Shown: positions 1 to 8,712, numbered from the stretch's first letter. The stretch: 64,000 bases of DNA from Methanolobus chelungpuianus (GCF_024500045.1 NZ_JTEO01000002.1:558001-622000), one strand, 5' to 3'. The notes: generated by a model from the sequence alone, not told the origin. Numbers and translations: made by a program.

Positions 1-73
1 AGGAATAGTTCTAATATACTGATACTTGCATATTTATTATTCCTTTATCCTGATAGTGGAGCTGGTTGGCAGG

Positions 74-718
74 ATGGAGAGCGATACACCGGAAGAATGG
101 TTCAAACTGGCTTTTGACTCGGATGAGCCGGAAGAGAAAATAGAGTATTTAGACCTCATACTCGAATGTGAGACAAGGGACCCTGCTCTCTGGAGCGATG
201 ATGCTATTGCTCTTGTATGGAACAATAAGGGAATTGCTCTCACTTTTATGGGAATGTATGCAGAATCACTGGACTGCTTCGAGAGGTCCCTGAATCTTAA
301 CAGGAACGATACTGACGTATGGTACAATATGGGAGTTGCCTTTTTTAATCTGGGACTATTCGAGGAAGCCATTGATTGCTATAACAGGATCCTGCGCATC
401 GATCCGCGCAATGACAATGCATGGATAAACAAGGGTGATGTCCTCGTATACATTGGCAGGCATAACGAGGCTCTGGATTGTTACACCAAGGTTCACAAGG
501 AAATAGAGCTTGACAACAAATTCGCGATAGTGTGGAATAAAAAAGGGATGGTCTATCTCGACCTCTGCCTTTACGAGAATGCTGCCGAATGTTTCTCAAA
601 GGTGCTCTCAATAGATCCTGAACATGAGAGCGCCATCGAGAATCTGAGGCTTGCCATGGAAGAAGCTAAAATGAAGAACAGCCTCGTGATCCATGCGCAG
701 ACACAGACATTCAGATGA
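74..718 (+). CDS. TPR-repeat protein
   Basis: A 214-residue protein made of tetratricopeptide repeats, which are helical scaffolds for protein-protein contacts. About four to five repeats are visible; each carries the usual pattern of W-x2-G/K-x2-A, a central Y/F and a Pro near the end (for example WYNMGVAFFNLGLFEEAIDC and the related block before it). No enzymatic domain or signal peptide is seen, so it is probably cytosolic. The reading frame is open upstream to a TTG at 26, but the ATG at 74 starts just before the repeats and is preferred. Its last 8 bases overlap the end of the convergent nuclease gene. The partner protein is unknown. Confidence 0.85.
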   Translation: MESDTPEEWFKLAFDSDEPEEKIEYLDLILECETRDPALWSDDAIALVWNNKGIALTFMGMYAESLDCFERSLNLNRNDTDVWYNMGVAFFNLGLFEEAIDCYNRILRIDPRNDNAWINKGDVLVYIGRHNEALDCYTKVHKEIELDNKFAIVWNKKGMVYLDLCLYENAAECFSKVLSIDPEHESAIENLRLAMEEAKMKNSLVIHAQTQTFR

Positions 719-1949
719 TGAAACTATCACCCAGCTCAGGTGCGTATGCGTCTACGCCGGTCTCATTGCTGACCCATTCTGCAAAAGCCACTGTGTCTTC
801 CCCGTGCATGGTGAACACATGCTCAGTGCCCCTGTCACAGAAATCCTTCACAATTCCCTTAAGCTCCCTGTCTCCGCAATGAGCCGAGAAATCATACTGC
901 TCGACCTTTATTGCAAGCTGCTGGATGACCCCATCATTATCTATTATGCCGTTATCAAGGGCCATCCTGCCATTGGTGCCCTCAACCTGGTATCCGGTTA
1001 TCAGGATCTTTGATTTCGGGTCCTTGTACAGCCTTTTAAGGTAATGGAGCACCGGTCCTCCGTTCAGCATTCCTGCGGTGGTCACTATCACTGAGGACTC
1101 AAGCTGCACTTTGTCCCTTTTGCTCCCGTCCACCGCAATGGCATTTGTAAAGGCCCTTCTCAGGTGCGTGGGGTTGCGCAGGGCCTCAGGGTGCTTGATC
1201 ATTATCTTGTAGGCGGAAACCCCAAGTCCGTCGACATAGGCTGTAATGCCGTGCGCATCCAGGAGCATGAGTATCTCCTGTGTCCTTCCTATGGCGAAAG
1301 CCGGGATTATCACATTTCCTCCCATGTCGATTGTGTCCGTGAGCGAGTCCATGAACGCCTTTTCTATCTCTTTCCTCGGAGGGTGATCTTCCCCGAAATA
1401 AGTACTTTCAATGATCAGCGCATCCGCATCCGGGAAATCGGTGGCACCTGACACAAGTCTAGTATCTATCGTGTTAATGTCCCCCGTATAGAATACGCTC
1501 TTCCGGCTCCTGTCCTCTATATGGATGGCTGCGGCGCCGGGTATATGACCGGCATCATAGAACTGCGCCCTGTAGCCATGTACATGGAATTCCAGGCCTG
1601 GTTCGATACGACGTGTGTTCTCTACGAATCTTGAAAGATCGGTGCTGTCGTATGCGGCAATCTCTCCGCTTCTCTCCGCGATCCTCAGGGTATCCCTGGC
1701 AAGCATGCTTGAAAGATCGAATGTGAGTGGCGTCATATAGATGTCAGGTGCAATGTCCATCAAACTGGGAACTGCGCCCGAGTGGTCAAGGTGCGCATGC
1801 GAGACGAGCACAGCCTCAGGCCGTGCGCCGCTCACCGGGTACTGGGCGACCTCGCCGGGTTTTATGCCGTAGTCCATCATTATCCTGTCATCGACCAGGA
1901 CGGCCGAGCGTCCTACTTCCCTGCATGCTCCTTTGAATTCCAGTTTCAT
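711..1949 (-). CDS. beta-CASP family metallo-beta-lactamase-fold RNA nuclease
   Basis: A 412-residue member of the Ysh1/CPSF-like beta-CASP nucleases (COG1236 type), which cleave or trim RNA. The zinc motif HAHLDH is at residues 51-56. The beta-CASP region holds the TGYQVEGTNGR element (near 315-325) and a late TMHGE histidine motif. No N-terminal KH domains are present, unlike aCPSF1, so it belongs to the shorter aCPSF2-like or aRNase-like group; exo- versus endonuclease activity cannot be told by eye. An AGGTGA ribosome site precedes the ATG. It starts 19 bases after the end of topA on the same strand, so the two are probably co-transcribed. Confidence 0.88.
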   Translation of the reverse strand: MKLEFKGACREVGRSAVLVDDRIMMDYGIKPGEVAQYPVSGARPEAVLVSHAHLDHSGAVPSLMDIAPDIYMTPLTFDLSSMLARDTLRIAERSGEIAAYDSTDLSRFVENTRRIEPGLEFHVHGYRAQFYDAGHIPGAAAIHIEDRSRKSVFYTGDINTIDTRLVSGATDFPDADALIIESTYFGEDHPPRKEIEKAFMDSLTDTIDMGGNVIIPAFAIGRTQEILMLLDAHGITAYVDGLGVSAYKIMIKHPEALRNPTHLRRAFTNAIAVDGSKRDKVQLESSVIVTTAGMLNGGPVLHYLKRLYKDPKSKILITGYQVEGTNGRMALDNGIIDNDGVIQQLAIKVEQYDFSAHCGDRELKGIVKDFCDRGTEHVFTMHGEDTVAFAEWVSNETGVDAYAPELGDSFII

Positions 1950-1968
1950 ATGATCACCTTTTCAGTGT

Positions 1969-4194
1969 TCAGGCAACGGCATCCTGCCAGCTCCTGATCT
2001 TCTTTACCGGAATATTCGTAGTTCTTGAAAGTTCCAGTGGATCGATACTGACCAGGTCCTTGACATCGGATACTCCCGCCTCGGTAAGTTTTTCGGCGGT
2101 AACCTTCCCTATACCTGATATGTCGGTTATCTTTTTAGGTTTTATCTTACCGTTGTTATTCTTCTTCTCCTCTTCCTGCACTTTCTGCCACTCAAGGAAA
2201 TTACATTGCGGGCATCCCAGGTTCCAGGGTCTTTTGCCGGAGTTGATGATGCTGATATGGTAGAGGTCATGCTGGTCGCATGTCTTCTCGGTCACTATCA
2301 CTTTCCCGCCACGGGGCAGGGGCAGTGAGAAATTGCACTCCGGGTACCCTTCACAGCCTATGAAACGTCCTCCTTTCTTTGAGCGCATGACCATAAGCTT
2401 GGAGCCGCATTCAGGACATACTCCTATTATCTTGTCCTCTCTCAGGCCGGCACGCAGTGACTCACTTATATTGTCCCTGTTCTCGGCAAGGTCCCTGAAG
2501 ACCGAGAACAGCATCTCCCTAGATTCATTGAGCACCTCTTCCTCAGGGATCTCACCTTCCGCTATCCTGTCCATATCTGCTTCCAGCTTGCTTGTCATGT
2601 CGGGTTTTGATATGGTGGGTGCGAACTTTTCAAGCGACTCGACCACGGCAAAGGCTGTCTTGGTAGGCTGGAGAGGGTTCCCATGTATATATGCCCTGGA
2701 GTATAGCTTGCTGATGATCTCGTGGCGTGTGGCCTTTGTTCCGAGGCCGAGTTCCTCCATGATCTTGATAAGCCTGCCCTGCCCGTATCTACCCGGGGGC
2801 TGCGTCTCCTTCTCTGCGACATCCTTGCTCAGGACCGCAAGCTGATCGCCCTCCGTGAGTACCGGGAGCAGCCGGTCCTCCGGCGCGTTGTAGGGATAGT
2901 ACCAGCGCCAGCCGGGGACCACAAGCCTGGCCCCGTTGGCCTTGAACTCCTCTCCGCTGATATCGAAACGAGCCTTTATGGTCTCCCACTCTGCAGGCTC
3001 GGCAAATGTTGCGAAAAAACGCCTGACAACAAGTTCGTAGACTTTCCATTCCTGCTCGCTCAGCTCTGATTTCTTTGCAAGGGATGCAGGATAGATAGGC
3101 GGGTGGTCTGTTGTTTCCTTCTTGCCCCTGGTGGGCACGAGTTCCTTCTTTGCAAGGAGCTTCTCAGCATACTCCTTGAAAGGACCTTTGGCGAATATCT
3201 CGATCTGCGCCCTAAGGTCGATACTTTCAGGATAGACAGTATTGTCAGTCCTTGGATATGAGATAAAACCGTTCATGTAGAGTGATTCTGCAATGTTCAT
3301 CGCACTTGAGGCAGTGTAACCCAGGGCACTTGCCGCACTGATGAACTCGGTGGTATTAAAGGGCGTGGGTTGCTTGTCAGTCTTGGTGGATGTCGTTATG
3401 CTTGAGACCAGTGCAGTGTCTTTAAGTTTCTTAAGGATACTGTCAACCTCTTCTTTTTCCCAGAAGCGGCTGGTCTTATGCTCTGCCTGGAAGATCTCTC
3501 CTTTCTTTGTCTGCAGGCTTGCTGAGAGTTCCCAGTACTTCTTAGCCACGAAGGCGTCCCTCTCCTTCTCACGTTCCACTATGAGTGCAAGCGTGGGTGA
3601 CTGTACCCTGCCCACGGACAGGAACATGTTGCCCAGGCGTCCGGCGGCAAGGGAGATGTACCGCGTGAGGGAAGCACCCCATACAAGGTCAATGACCTGC
3701 CTTGAATGTCCGGCATCAGCGAGGTTGAAGTCTATCCGGGAAGGGTTCCCGAAGGCATCATGTATCTCCTTGGGTGTGATTGCACTGTAGTGAACCCTGT
3801 CGAATTCGATATCGGGGTTGACACTTTTAAGTATGTCCACAGCTTCGACACCGATAAGCTCTCCTTCCCGGTCGTAATCAGTGGCTATTGTCGCTTTTGT
3901 TGTTTCCTTACCCAGTTTCTTGAGTGCGGACACTATCTTGACCTGTGTGGATGTGGTGATCACCTGGGCATCTATCAGCTCTTCTGCCTCGACCTTCTGC
4001 CAGTTGTTGTATGCCTTGGGAAAGTCAAGCTTTACAATATGGCCGCTCAGGCCGATGAATACCTTTCTCTCTTCTCCGCTACCGAACTCATAGGTGTCGA
4101 CCCCGCTTACCCTTATCTGTTTCAGTTTGTCCTGGGAAAGGATGCTTGCTATCCTTTTCGCCGCTATATGTTTCTCTGCTATGATGAGATGCAT
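1969..4194 (-). CDS. topA: DNA topoisomerase I (type IA)
   Basis: Type IA topoisomerase of 741 residues that relaxes negatively supercoiled DNA by transient single-strand cleavage. The N-terminal Toprim domain begins MHLIIAEKHIAAKRIASIL. The active-site tyrosine lies in FISYPRTDN. The C-terminal part has a four-cysteine zinc ribbon (CPECG...CEGYPEC), a second ribbon (GCPQCNF) and a helix-hairpin-helix segment (DISGIGKVTAEKL). The frame is open for 32 more codons upstream, but the ATG at 4194 has GGAG five bases before it and matches the family N-terminus. A TATA-like CATTTAAAAG lies at 4291-4300 on this strand. First gene of a probable two-gene operon with the beta-CASP nuclease. Confidence 0.95.
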   Translation of the reverse strand: MHLIIAEKHIAAKRIASILSQDKLKQIRVSGVDTYEFGSGEERKVFIGLSGHIVKLDFPKAYNNWQKVEAEELIDAQVITTSTQVKIVSALKKLGKETTKATIATDYDREGELIGVEAVDILKSVNPDIEFDRVHYSAITPKEIHDAFGNPSRIDFNLADAGHSRQVIDLVWGASLTRYISLAAGRLGNMFLSVGRVQSPTLALIVEREKERDAFVAKKYWELSASLQTKKGEIFQAEHKTSRFWEKEEVDSILKKLKDTALVSSITTSTKTDKQPTPFNTTEFISAASALGYTASSAMNIAESLYMNGFISYPRTDNTVYPESIDLRAQIEIFAKGPFKEYAEKLLAKKELVPTRGKKETTDHPPIYPASLAKKSELSEQEWKVYELVVRRFFATFAEPAEWETIKARFDISGEEFKANGARLVVPGWRWYYPYNAPEDRLLPVLTEGDQLAVLSKDVAEKETQPPGRYGQGRLIKIMEELGLGTKATRHEIISKLYSRAYIHGNPLQPTKTAFAVVESLEKFAPTISKPDMTSKLEADMDRIAEGEIPEEEVLNESREMLFSVFRDLAENRDNISESLRAGLREDKIIGVCPECGSKLMVMRSKKGGRFIGCEGYPECNFSLPLPRGGKVIVTEKTCDQHDLYHISIINSGKRPWNLGCPQCNFLEWQKVQEEEKKNNNGKIKPKKITDISGIGKVTAEKLTEAGVSDVKDLVSIDPLELSRTTNIPVKKIRSWQDAVA

Positions 4195-4757
4195 ATTATC
4201 TCCAAAGTCCCTCATGAGATGAATGAATTCTAGAACGTTGTTCAAGCCTGAAATCCGCAAAAAGGTTTTTTGTTTTGAGCGGTTTTCCAACTTTTAAATG
4301 TAAAAATCATTCTGCTAAATATAGTTATCGCAAAAATGATCGCGACAGGAGATATGAGACGGTCATCAGGTGATTGATAATACAGGATTGCGCATCCTCT
4401 CAGGATCATAGCCCGTAAGAAGGAATGGCCGGGTAAGTCCATTCCGGGCCATATCATTTATCTTTACTGGAAAGGTTCGATGTCTTCGAGAATTGCTTGG
4501 AGGTCATATTCTCATATTTTGTCATATTATCGCAGTAAACGATTTAAGATTGTTTCATTATTAATTAATAATAACTTATTTTCTTGAAGGAACACCAATT
4601 CCTCCGGTTTACAGTAAGGACCGGGTCAGCGCCGGATCAGAAGCAGACCAAGGCTTTTATAGGAAAGTTGCAGGAAAGTAGAGCCATTAGCAGGGCTGAA
4701 AGAATGTTATCAGGTCTGAATATAAAAGGGATAAGGACAGACACCACCAGTGCAGAT
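4195..4757. other. Intergenic region between topA and the permease gene
   Basis: This 560-base stretch holds the topA promoter (TATA-like box at 4291-4300, minus strand) and otherwise AT-rich sequence around 4500-4580. Short open frames are present (for example 4584-4787 plus, beginning at TTG), but none has both a sensible ribosome site and recognisable protein character. I see no RNA gene, repeat array or insertion sequence. Confidence 0.6.
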
Positions 4758-7016
4758 TCAGAGGCCCGGCAGGCCATTATCCTGTGACTCCTTCTTTCTG
4801 TTCACTCTGGCTCTGTACCTGCGGATGTACTTTTTGAGCATGTAGTTGAGACTTTCCTTGGATATTGGCTTGGACCTCTTGACTATAAGTACAGGTTTCT
4901 TGGAGTGCCTGGCAATTCTCTGGGAAAGTGTCCCGAGAAGAGATATCTTGAACCTCTGGCTGGAATCCCCGATAATTGTCAGATCGTTGCTTTCAGCAGC
5001 TTCCAGTATGGCATCCTCGATCGAGTACCTTTCCAGTATCCTGCACTCAAGAGGTATTGTGTCCTCCTTCGTTGACAGTTCCGATATCCTGGCAGTGATC
5101 TCTTCCTTCATATCCGGTTCCATATCGGGGCTGATGACTGCCATTACAACGATCCCTGCTCCTGTATTGGCAGCCAGTCTCTTTGCAAGATGGAGGCCGT
5201 ATACAGCATTTTCCTTCCCATTGTATGCGACTAGGATCTTGCTGATCCTGTCAGGCAGGTATCCTTTCATAAGGAGGATCTGCTTTTTAGAGTAAGTGAG
5301 CACTTCGCTTGCGACCTCGCCAAGGGAGTACTGGAATCTGCTTGACTCGTGCCATCCCATAATTATGCTGTCAACGTTCTCGATCTCTGCCTGCTCTATT
5401 ATCGAGTTTGCGACGTCATGGTCAAAAGCAACGATGTAGTCCCTCTTGTGACCAAGGATCGCAGGATATCTGTCAAATTCCCTCCTGAAACTGAAATCCA
5501 TTTCCATATGCCTGTCATGGTATGTCTCGCGGGCCACCTGCAGGCTTGTCTGGCTCGGCACTTTGATCACGTGAAGTCCTATCATCTCACTTCCCAGGCA
5601 GTCAGCCAGTTTAAGCAGATCACGTTCGTGCCTGGGGTTGGATATGGGTACAAGTACCTTGGCAAAAGGCCCGGTCTTTATAGTAGGTTGATCGATTGTG
5701 TTTTCCAGCAGATCGAACAGGTTGTACCTGGGCATGGCCTTCCCTCTTCCGTAGTACCTGAACCAGCCCGCCCCTGCGAACACCATGATCAGTGCGAAGA
5801 ACAGGGGCAGCATCCCAAGAAGCGGTAGCAGTATAAGGCTTCCTGCGATCCCTATGATCTGGGTCAACGGGAAGAAGGGATCCCTGAAAGTAGGCTCATA
5901 TCCCGGCAGGGTGCGCTTCCTGAGTATTATCACAGCCACATTGAGCAGCACAAAGATAATTATGTTGAAAGCGCCCCCGAGCCTTGCCAGCTGCTCTATG
6001 TCGAACAGGAACAGAAGAAGGATCATAATGATACCCGTGACAAGTATTGCATTGGAAGGCGTTTCGAATGTCCTGTGGATCCTTATGAACCACTGCGGCA
6101 TGAGCGCATCCCTGCTCATGGCAAAAGGGAATCTCGAGGACGACAGGATGGCCCCGTTGGCTGTGGAGAGCGTGGCAATGAATGCAGCAAATATAAGCAT
6201 AATCCTTCCTGTGTCTCCTGCCAGGGTATTTGCGATATCTGCAAGAGGGGTGACGCTGGATGCAGATGCTCCAGGGGTGGCTACTCCGACCACCACTGCC
6301 ATTATGCCTACATAGAACAGGGTAACTGTCACTGCAGAGGCAATGAATGCAAGCGGAAGATTCCTTGATGGGTTCTTGACCTCTTCCGAGACCGCAGAGA
6401 TCTCTGCAAGCCCGAGATAGGATATGAAGATCATCCCGGTGGTGGTGAGTACGGACACAGGTCCGTAAGGCACTGCAGGCCTGAAGTTATCCGGTTCTAC
6501 GAAGAGTGCAACTTCGTATATGAAGGCAAGAAGGATAAGTATCAGCAATGCAACAATAACGTTTTGCAGCGAACCGCTGCTTTTTGCACCGCGGTAATTG
6601 ATCACAAGCAGGATGATGCCTGCTGCGACTGCAATGAGGTATAGCGGGAGATAATAGAATAGCTGGAAATACTCTGCAAGCCCGATAAGGGCAAAGGAGC
6701 CTTTGAATATCAATGCCAGCCAGGAGCCAAGGCCGATGACCGTGCCAAGTACAGCTCCCATTGTGCGGCTTATATAATAATAGCTCCCGCCCGCAGAAGG
6801 CATCCCGGTTGCCAGTTCCGCCATGCTGATGGCTGTAGCGATCGATATGATGCCACCCAGCAGGAACGATAGTATCGCGCCCGGGCCAGCGTTTGCCATG
6901 GCGATGCCCGGGAGGATGAATATCCCTGCGCCTATCATCGTGCCGGTGCCAATGGCAAAGGTCGAGAAAAAGCCCAGGCCACGTCCCAATCTTTCCTTAG
7001 TTTCCACTGCGGCCAT
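4758..7016 (-). CDS. APC-family amino-acid permease fused to two universal-stress (UspA) domains
   Basis: A 752-residue fusion. Residues about 10-430 form an APC-superfamily transporter with some 12 hydrophobic helices; the first contains the family signature around GTGTMIGAGIFILPG. Residues about 455-730 hold two UspA-like domains (VLVPISNP... and KILVAYNGKENA...), each ending in a nucleotide-loop-like stretch (IIMGWHESSRF; TIIGDSSQRFK). The transporter imports amino acids or related cations across the membrane, and the cytosolic Usp pair probably senses nucleotide or energy state. Substrate cannot be assigned. A strong GGAGGGAGGGTG ribosome site precedes the ATG. Gene appears intact and monocistronic. 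Confidence 0.9.
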   Translation of the reverse strand: MAAVETKERLGRGLGFFSTFAIGTGTMIGAGIFILPGIAMANAGPGAILSFLLGGIISIATAISMAELATGMPSAGGSYYYISRTMGAVLGTVIGLGSWLALIFKGSFALIGLAEYFQLFYYLPLYLIAVAAGIILLVINYRGAKSSGSLQNVIVALLILILLAFIYEVALFVEPDNFRPAVPYGPVSVLTTTGMIFISYLGLAEISAVSEEVKNPSRNLPLAFIASAVTVTLFYVGIMAVVVGVATPGASASSVTPLADIANTLAGDTGRIMLIFAAFIATLSTANGAILSSSRFPFAMSRDALMPQWFIRIHRTFETPSNAILVTGIIMILLLFLFDIEQLARLGGAFNIIIFVLLNVAVIILRKRTLPGYEPTFRDPFFPLTQIIGIAGSLILLPLLGMLPLFFALIMVFAGAGWFRYYGRGKAMPRYNLFDLLENTIDQPTIKTGPFAKVLVPISNPRHERDLLKLADCLGSEMIGLHVIKVPSQTSLQVARETYHDRHMEMDFSFRREFDRYPAILGHKRDYIVAFDHDVANSIIEQAEIENVDSIIMGWHESSRFQYSLGEVASEVLTYSKKQILLMKGYLPDRISKILVAYNGKENAVYGLHLAKRLAANTGAGIVVMAVISPDMEPDMKEEITARISELSTKEDTIPLECRILERYSIEDAILEAAESNDLTIIGDSSQRFKISLLGTLSQRIARHSKKPVLIVKRSKPISKESLNYMLKKYIRRYRARVNRKKESQDNGLPGL

Positions 7017-7229
7017 TTACACCCTCCCTCCGGTTATCTCTGATCATATCTCTGTGTGTGCTAAATACAACACGGTCATGGGCGTATTACATGCAAGAGG
7101 TATATGAGTTTAATGTATATAGATGAAGGCAGTCCGGGCACGGCATATAGGCACTTGCACGCCAGGGAGAGTTGCAATCTATCTGTAAGCTGCAAGAGAG
7201 TCACTAGTTCGTCTTTATCAGACACACTT

Positions 7230-7445
7230 CATTGTGCGGATATTAAATTGGTCAGTTCATAGCTGTCATCGATCCTTCGTACAAGATGCCTTTCATTCAA
7301 TAATCTTCATCTGAGGAAGTAGCACCTGTCTGGACGTATCCAGTGCTTCCATAATGGCCGTTGTTTCCTGCGGCCCCTCCTGTAGCATTAAAAGCGCATT
7401 CATTCTCTTCTCAGATGCAAATATCAGATCGATCAAAGGTCTCAT
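7230..7445 (-). pseudogene. Frameshifted remnant of a FilR1/Msr-type winged-helix regulator
   Basis: Reading from the ATG at 7445, 50 codons give MRPLIDLIFASEKRMNALLM and onward to LLPQMKIIE, then a TGA at 7293-7295. Shifting frame by one base continues the similarity as NERHLVRRIDDSYELT before more stops. This matches the N-terminal winged helix of the intact regulator at 8713-9498 (MRKALLDVIFMSEKRKNTLL; LLPQIRVLEEHYLVSH), so it is a decayed paralogue retaining only the DNA-binding part. The FilR1-type ligand domain is absent. Nothing coding is seen between here and the permease start. Confidence 0.7.
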
Positions 7446-7559
7446 TAACTGCCCACTCAGGAAACCATTCTACACTATACAGTTTTTAGTAGCGGGTTAT
7501 TTAGTGGAAAGAAACTTTGATCCTGAAGCAAAAGTAAAAAGGAAATCACGTTTTTTATC

Positions 7560-7700
7560 TCAGTAGTGAATTAACTCAAAGTTACTTACGTTCGGAAAGT
7601 CGTGTTGGAATACATGTTTAGCCTCTGCCTCCGTGTCTGCATGCACGGGCACCTCTCGAAATGTGTTTTCATCCTGCCTGAACTTTATCCAAAAGCACAT
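7560..7700 (-). CDS. Small protein of unknown function (46 aa)
   Basis: A 46-residue frame beginning MCFWIKFRQDENTFREVPVH and ending FPNVSNFELIHY. It is supported by an excellent ribosome site (AAGGAGA, eight bases before the ATG) and by protein-like composition: an ADTEAEAKHVF helix typical of small archaeal proteins. No family is recognised. It is the last of three small same-strand genes (8050, 7920, 7700) that could form one operon, about 60 bases after the second. It lies in the accessory patch between the decayed regulator and the structured RNA. Confidence 0.6.
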   Translation of the reverse strand: MCFWIKFRQDENTFREVPVHADTEAEAKHVFQHDFPNVSNFELIHY

Positions 7701-7761
7701 GTAACAAATCTCCTTAATCTATACGGGTATTCTACTTGATACGTAAGCAATGTTCTTTGCA

Positions 7762-7920
7762 TTACAATTCGATACACATTCCATCATCAGGAGACGAATG
7801 GCACTCACAATCCGAGCAGCGATAGAGTGTGTTCGGGCCCACTATCTCTTTTGTAAGGATTGCCTTACACCTGCTGCAAGATCCTATTTTTTGTTCTCTT
7901 ATACTCCCACCTCTATGCAA
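7762..7920 (-). CDS. Possible small zinc-ribbon protein (about 52 aa)
   Basis: This frame encodes two CxxC knuckles, CSRC and CSDC, about 17 residues apart, then CHSSPDDGMCIEL before the stop, consistent with a small zinc ribbon. The start is uncertain: there is no ATG, and the best candidate is TTG at 7920, overlapping the stop of the preceding zinc-ribbon gene by 8 bases. The GAGGTGGGAG sequence just inside could serve a non-canonical start. It may be translationally coupled to the upstream gene or be a fragment. Function unknown. Confidence 0.4.
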   Translation of the reverse strand: MHRGGSIREQKIGSCSRCKAILTKEIVGPNTLYRCSDCECHSSPDDGMCIEL

Positions 7921-8050
7921 ATACCATCAAGGAATCCAGTCTGGCTGTCCCCTTACGGGTCCAGTATCCGCATATTGCGCAATGCTGCAGGTTCTGGTAA
8001 AGGTCACGCAGACGTGCTTTACACTCAGGACATTCATTTAATTGCTTCAT
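7913..8050 (-). CDS. Small zinc-ribbon protein (45 aa)
   Basis: A 45-residue protein starting MKQLNECPECKARL with cysteines at 7, 10, 24 and 27 (CPEC...HCAICGYWTRK). Cysteine spacing and the QHC-x2-CGYWT+K core are the same as in the 38-residue protein at 52829-52945, so the two are paralogues. A GGGGTGA ribosome site lies about five bases before the ATG. The fold should bind one zinc; a role in nucleic-acid or protein contact is typical of such ribbons but is only inferred. First gene of a likely three-gene small-protein cluster. Confidence 0.7.
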   Translation of the reverse strand: MKQLNECPECKARLRDLYQNLQHCAICGYWTRKGTARLDSLMVFA

Positions 8051-8183
8051 TTATTCACCCCACTTTTAACAGGAATCATTTCTCAACCCACTGCTGAGGA
8101 ATCATCCTGACTTCTCTTGTCAATTACATATTCCTACTTAACATAACCCGTCCTGAATTTCACAAGCGCGGTTATAATCATAA

Positions 8184-8441
8184 GACGCTGGAATATGCGA
8201 TAACAAACGATTTGCATGGATCGTAAAATATCTCCCATCCCCTGAATTTTCAACAGCATTGAATCTTATGTTACCGCGGGAATATGATCTGATACACTCA
8301 TTTCTGATTCTGGCTGAAAAACATGGCCCTGCCAAAAAGAACCTCATGTCAGATATTAAACCGGGTTCAGGTTATATAAAAAAAGCAACTACTAGGTATT
8401 ACGGGTCGTGGGGTAAAATGAGCCGCAAGGGAGCGGAGTAG
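8184..8441 (+). pseudogene. Decayed reading frame, possible homing-endonuclease-associated repeat remnant
   Basis: An 85-codon open stretch with no ATG until 8268. Its end, from FLILAEKHGPAKK to RYYGSWGKMSRKGAE, resembles the homing-endonuclease-associated repeat (alpha-helical unit ending in a GSW motif followed by an A/G-rich helix). Upstream translation (NKRFAWIVKYLPSPEF) is protein-like but starts after a stop with no start codon. A TATA box and the 5' end of a structured RNA lie inside its 3' part, so it is unlikely to be an intact gene. The family assignment is tentative. Confidence 0.3.
8371..8381 (+). promoter_or_regulatory. TATA box of the structured RNA
   Basis: GTTATATAAAA fits an archaeal TATA box. 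Transcription would begin about 25 bases downstream, near 8402, just before the first hairpin of the tandem RNA element. Confidence 0.5.
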
Positions 8442-8660
8442 GAAAGAGATGTTGGGGAACATCCCGGATTCGTAAGGAGAGAGGCGCCTTAAAGCGTGGT
8501 GGTTTATCGGCGCCTCATTCTATCCAACTTGGTAAGCCATTAAGACGGCTTGAGGGATATTGGGGAATATCTCGGATCCGTAGGGAAGAGTGGTGCTTCA
8601 AAGAGTAGTGGCTTCAAGCACCTCTCCTTACTTATCAACTAATCCAGAAAAGGTTTTTTT
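8402..8660 (+). ncRNA. Candidate structured RNA with two tandem three-hairpin units
   Basis: Two related units follow one another. Unit A: P1 8423-8426/8433-8436; P2 8448-8453/8458-8463 (GATGTT-GGGG-AACATC); P3 8481-8488/8509-8516. Unit B: P1 8534-8538/8547-8551; P2 8556-8561/8566-8571 (GATATT-GGGG-AATATC); P3 8592-8598/8616-8622. The helices differ in sequence but keep pairing: P2 changes G-C to A-T, and P3 changes two C-G pairs to T-A. Between P2 and P3 both units keep CGGATNCGTARGGA, and the P3 loops share AAAGNGTRGTGGYTT. A TATA box lies upstream and a T7 run at 8654-8660. No protein is encoded across the units. I do not recognise the family. Confidence 0.65.
8654..8660 (+). terminator. 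Oligo-T terminator of the structured RNA
   Basis: A run of seven T follows 32 bases after the last helix of the tandem RNA, as expected for archaeal termination. The convergent regulator gene ends 53 bases further on. Confidence 0.5.
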
Positions 8661-8712
8661 AGTATAAAACAGTCTCGTAGTCGAAAATATTTTCACGCGG
8701 GGAATATTTTGA

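Noticed and set aside
4584-4787. 67-codon plus-strand frame starting at TTG
   Set aside because: No ribosome site, unlikely start, and it overlaps the end of the permease gene; composition is not convincing.
8140-8220. Transposase fragment (YNHKTLEYAITND translation)
   Set aside because: Too short and without catalytic motifs or terminal inverted repeats; cannot be supported as an insertion sequence.
8401-8660. CRISPR or simple direct repeat as explanation for the tandem units
   Set aside because: Only two diverged units are present, similarity is structural rather than identical, and there are no regular spacers.
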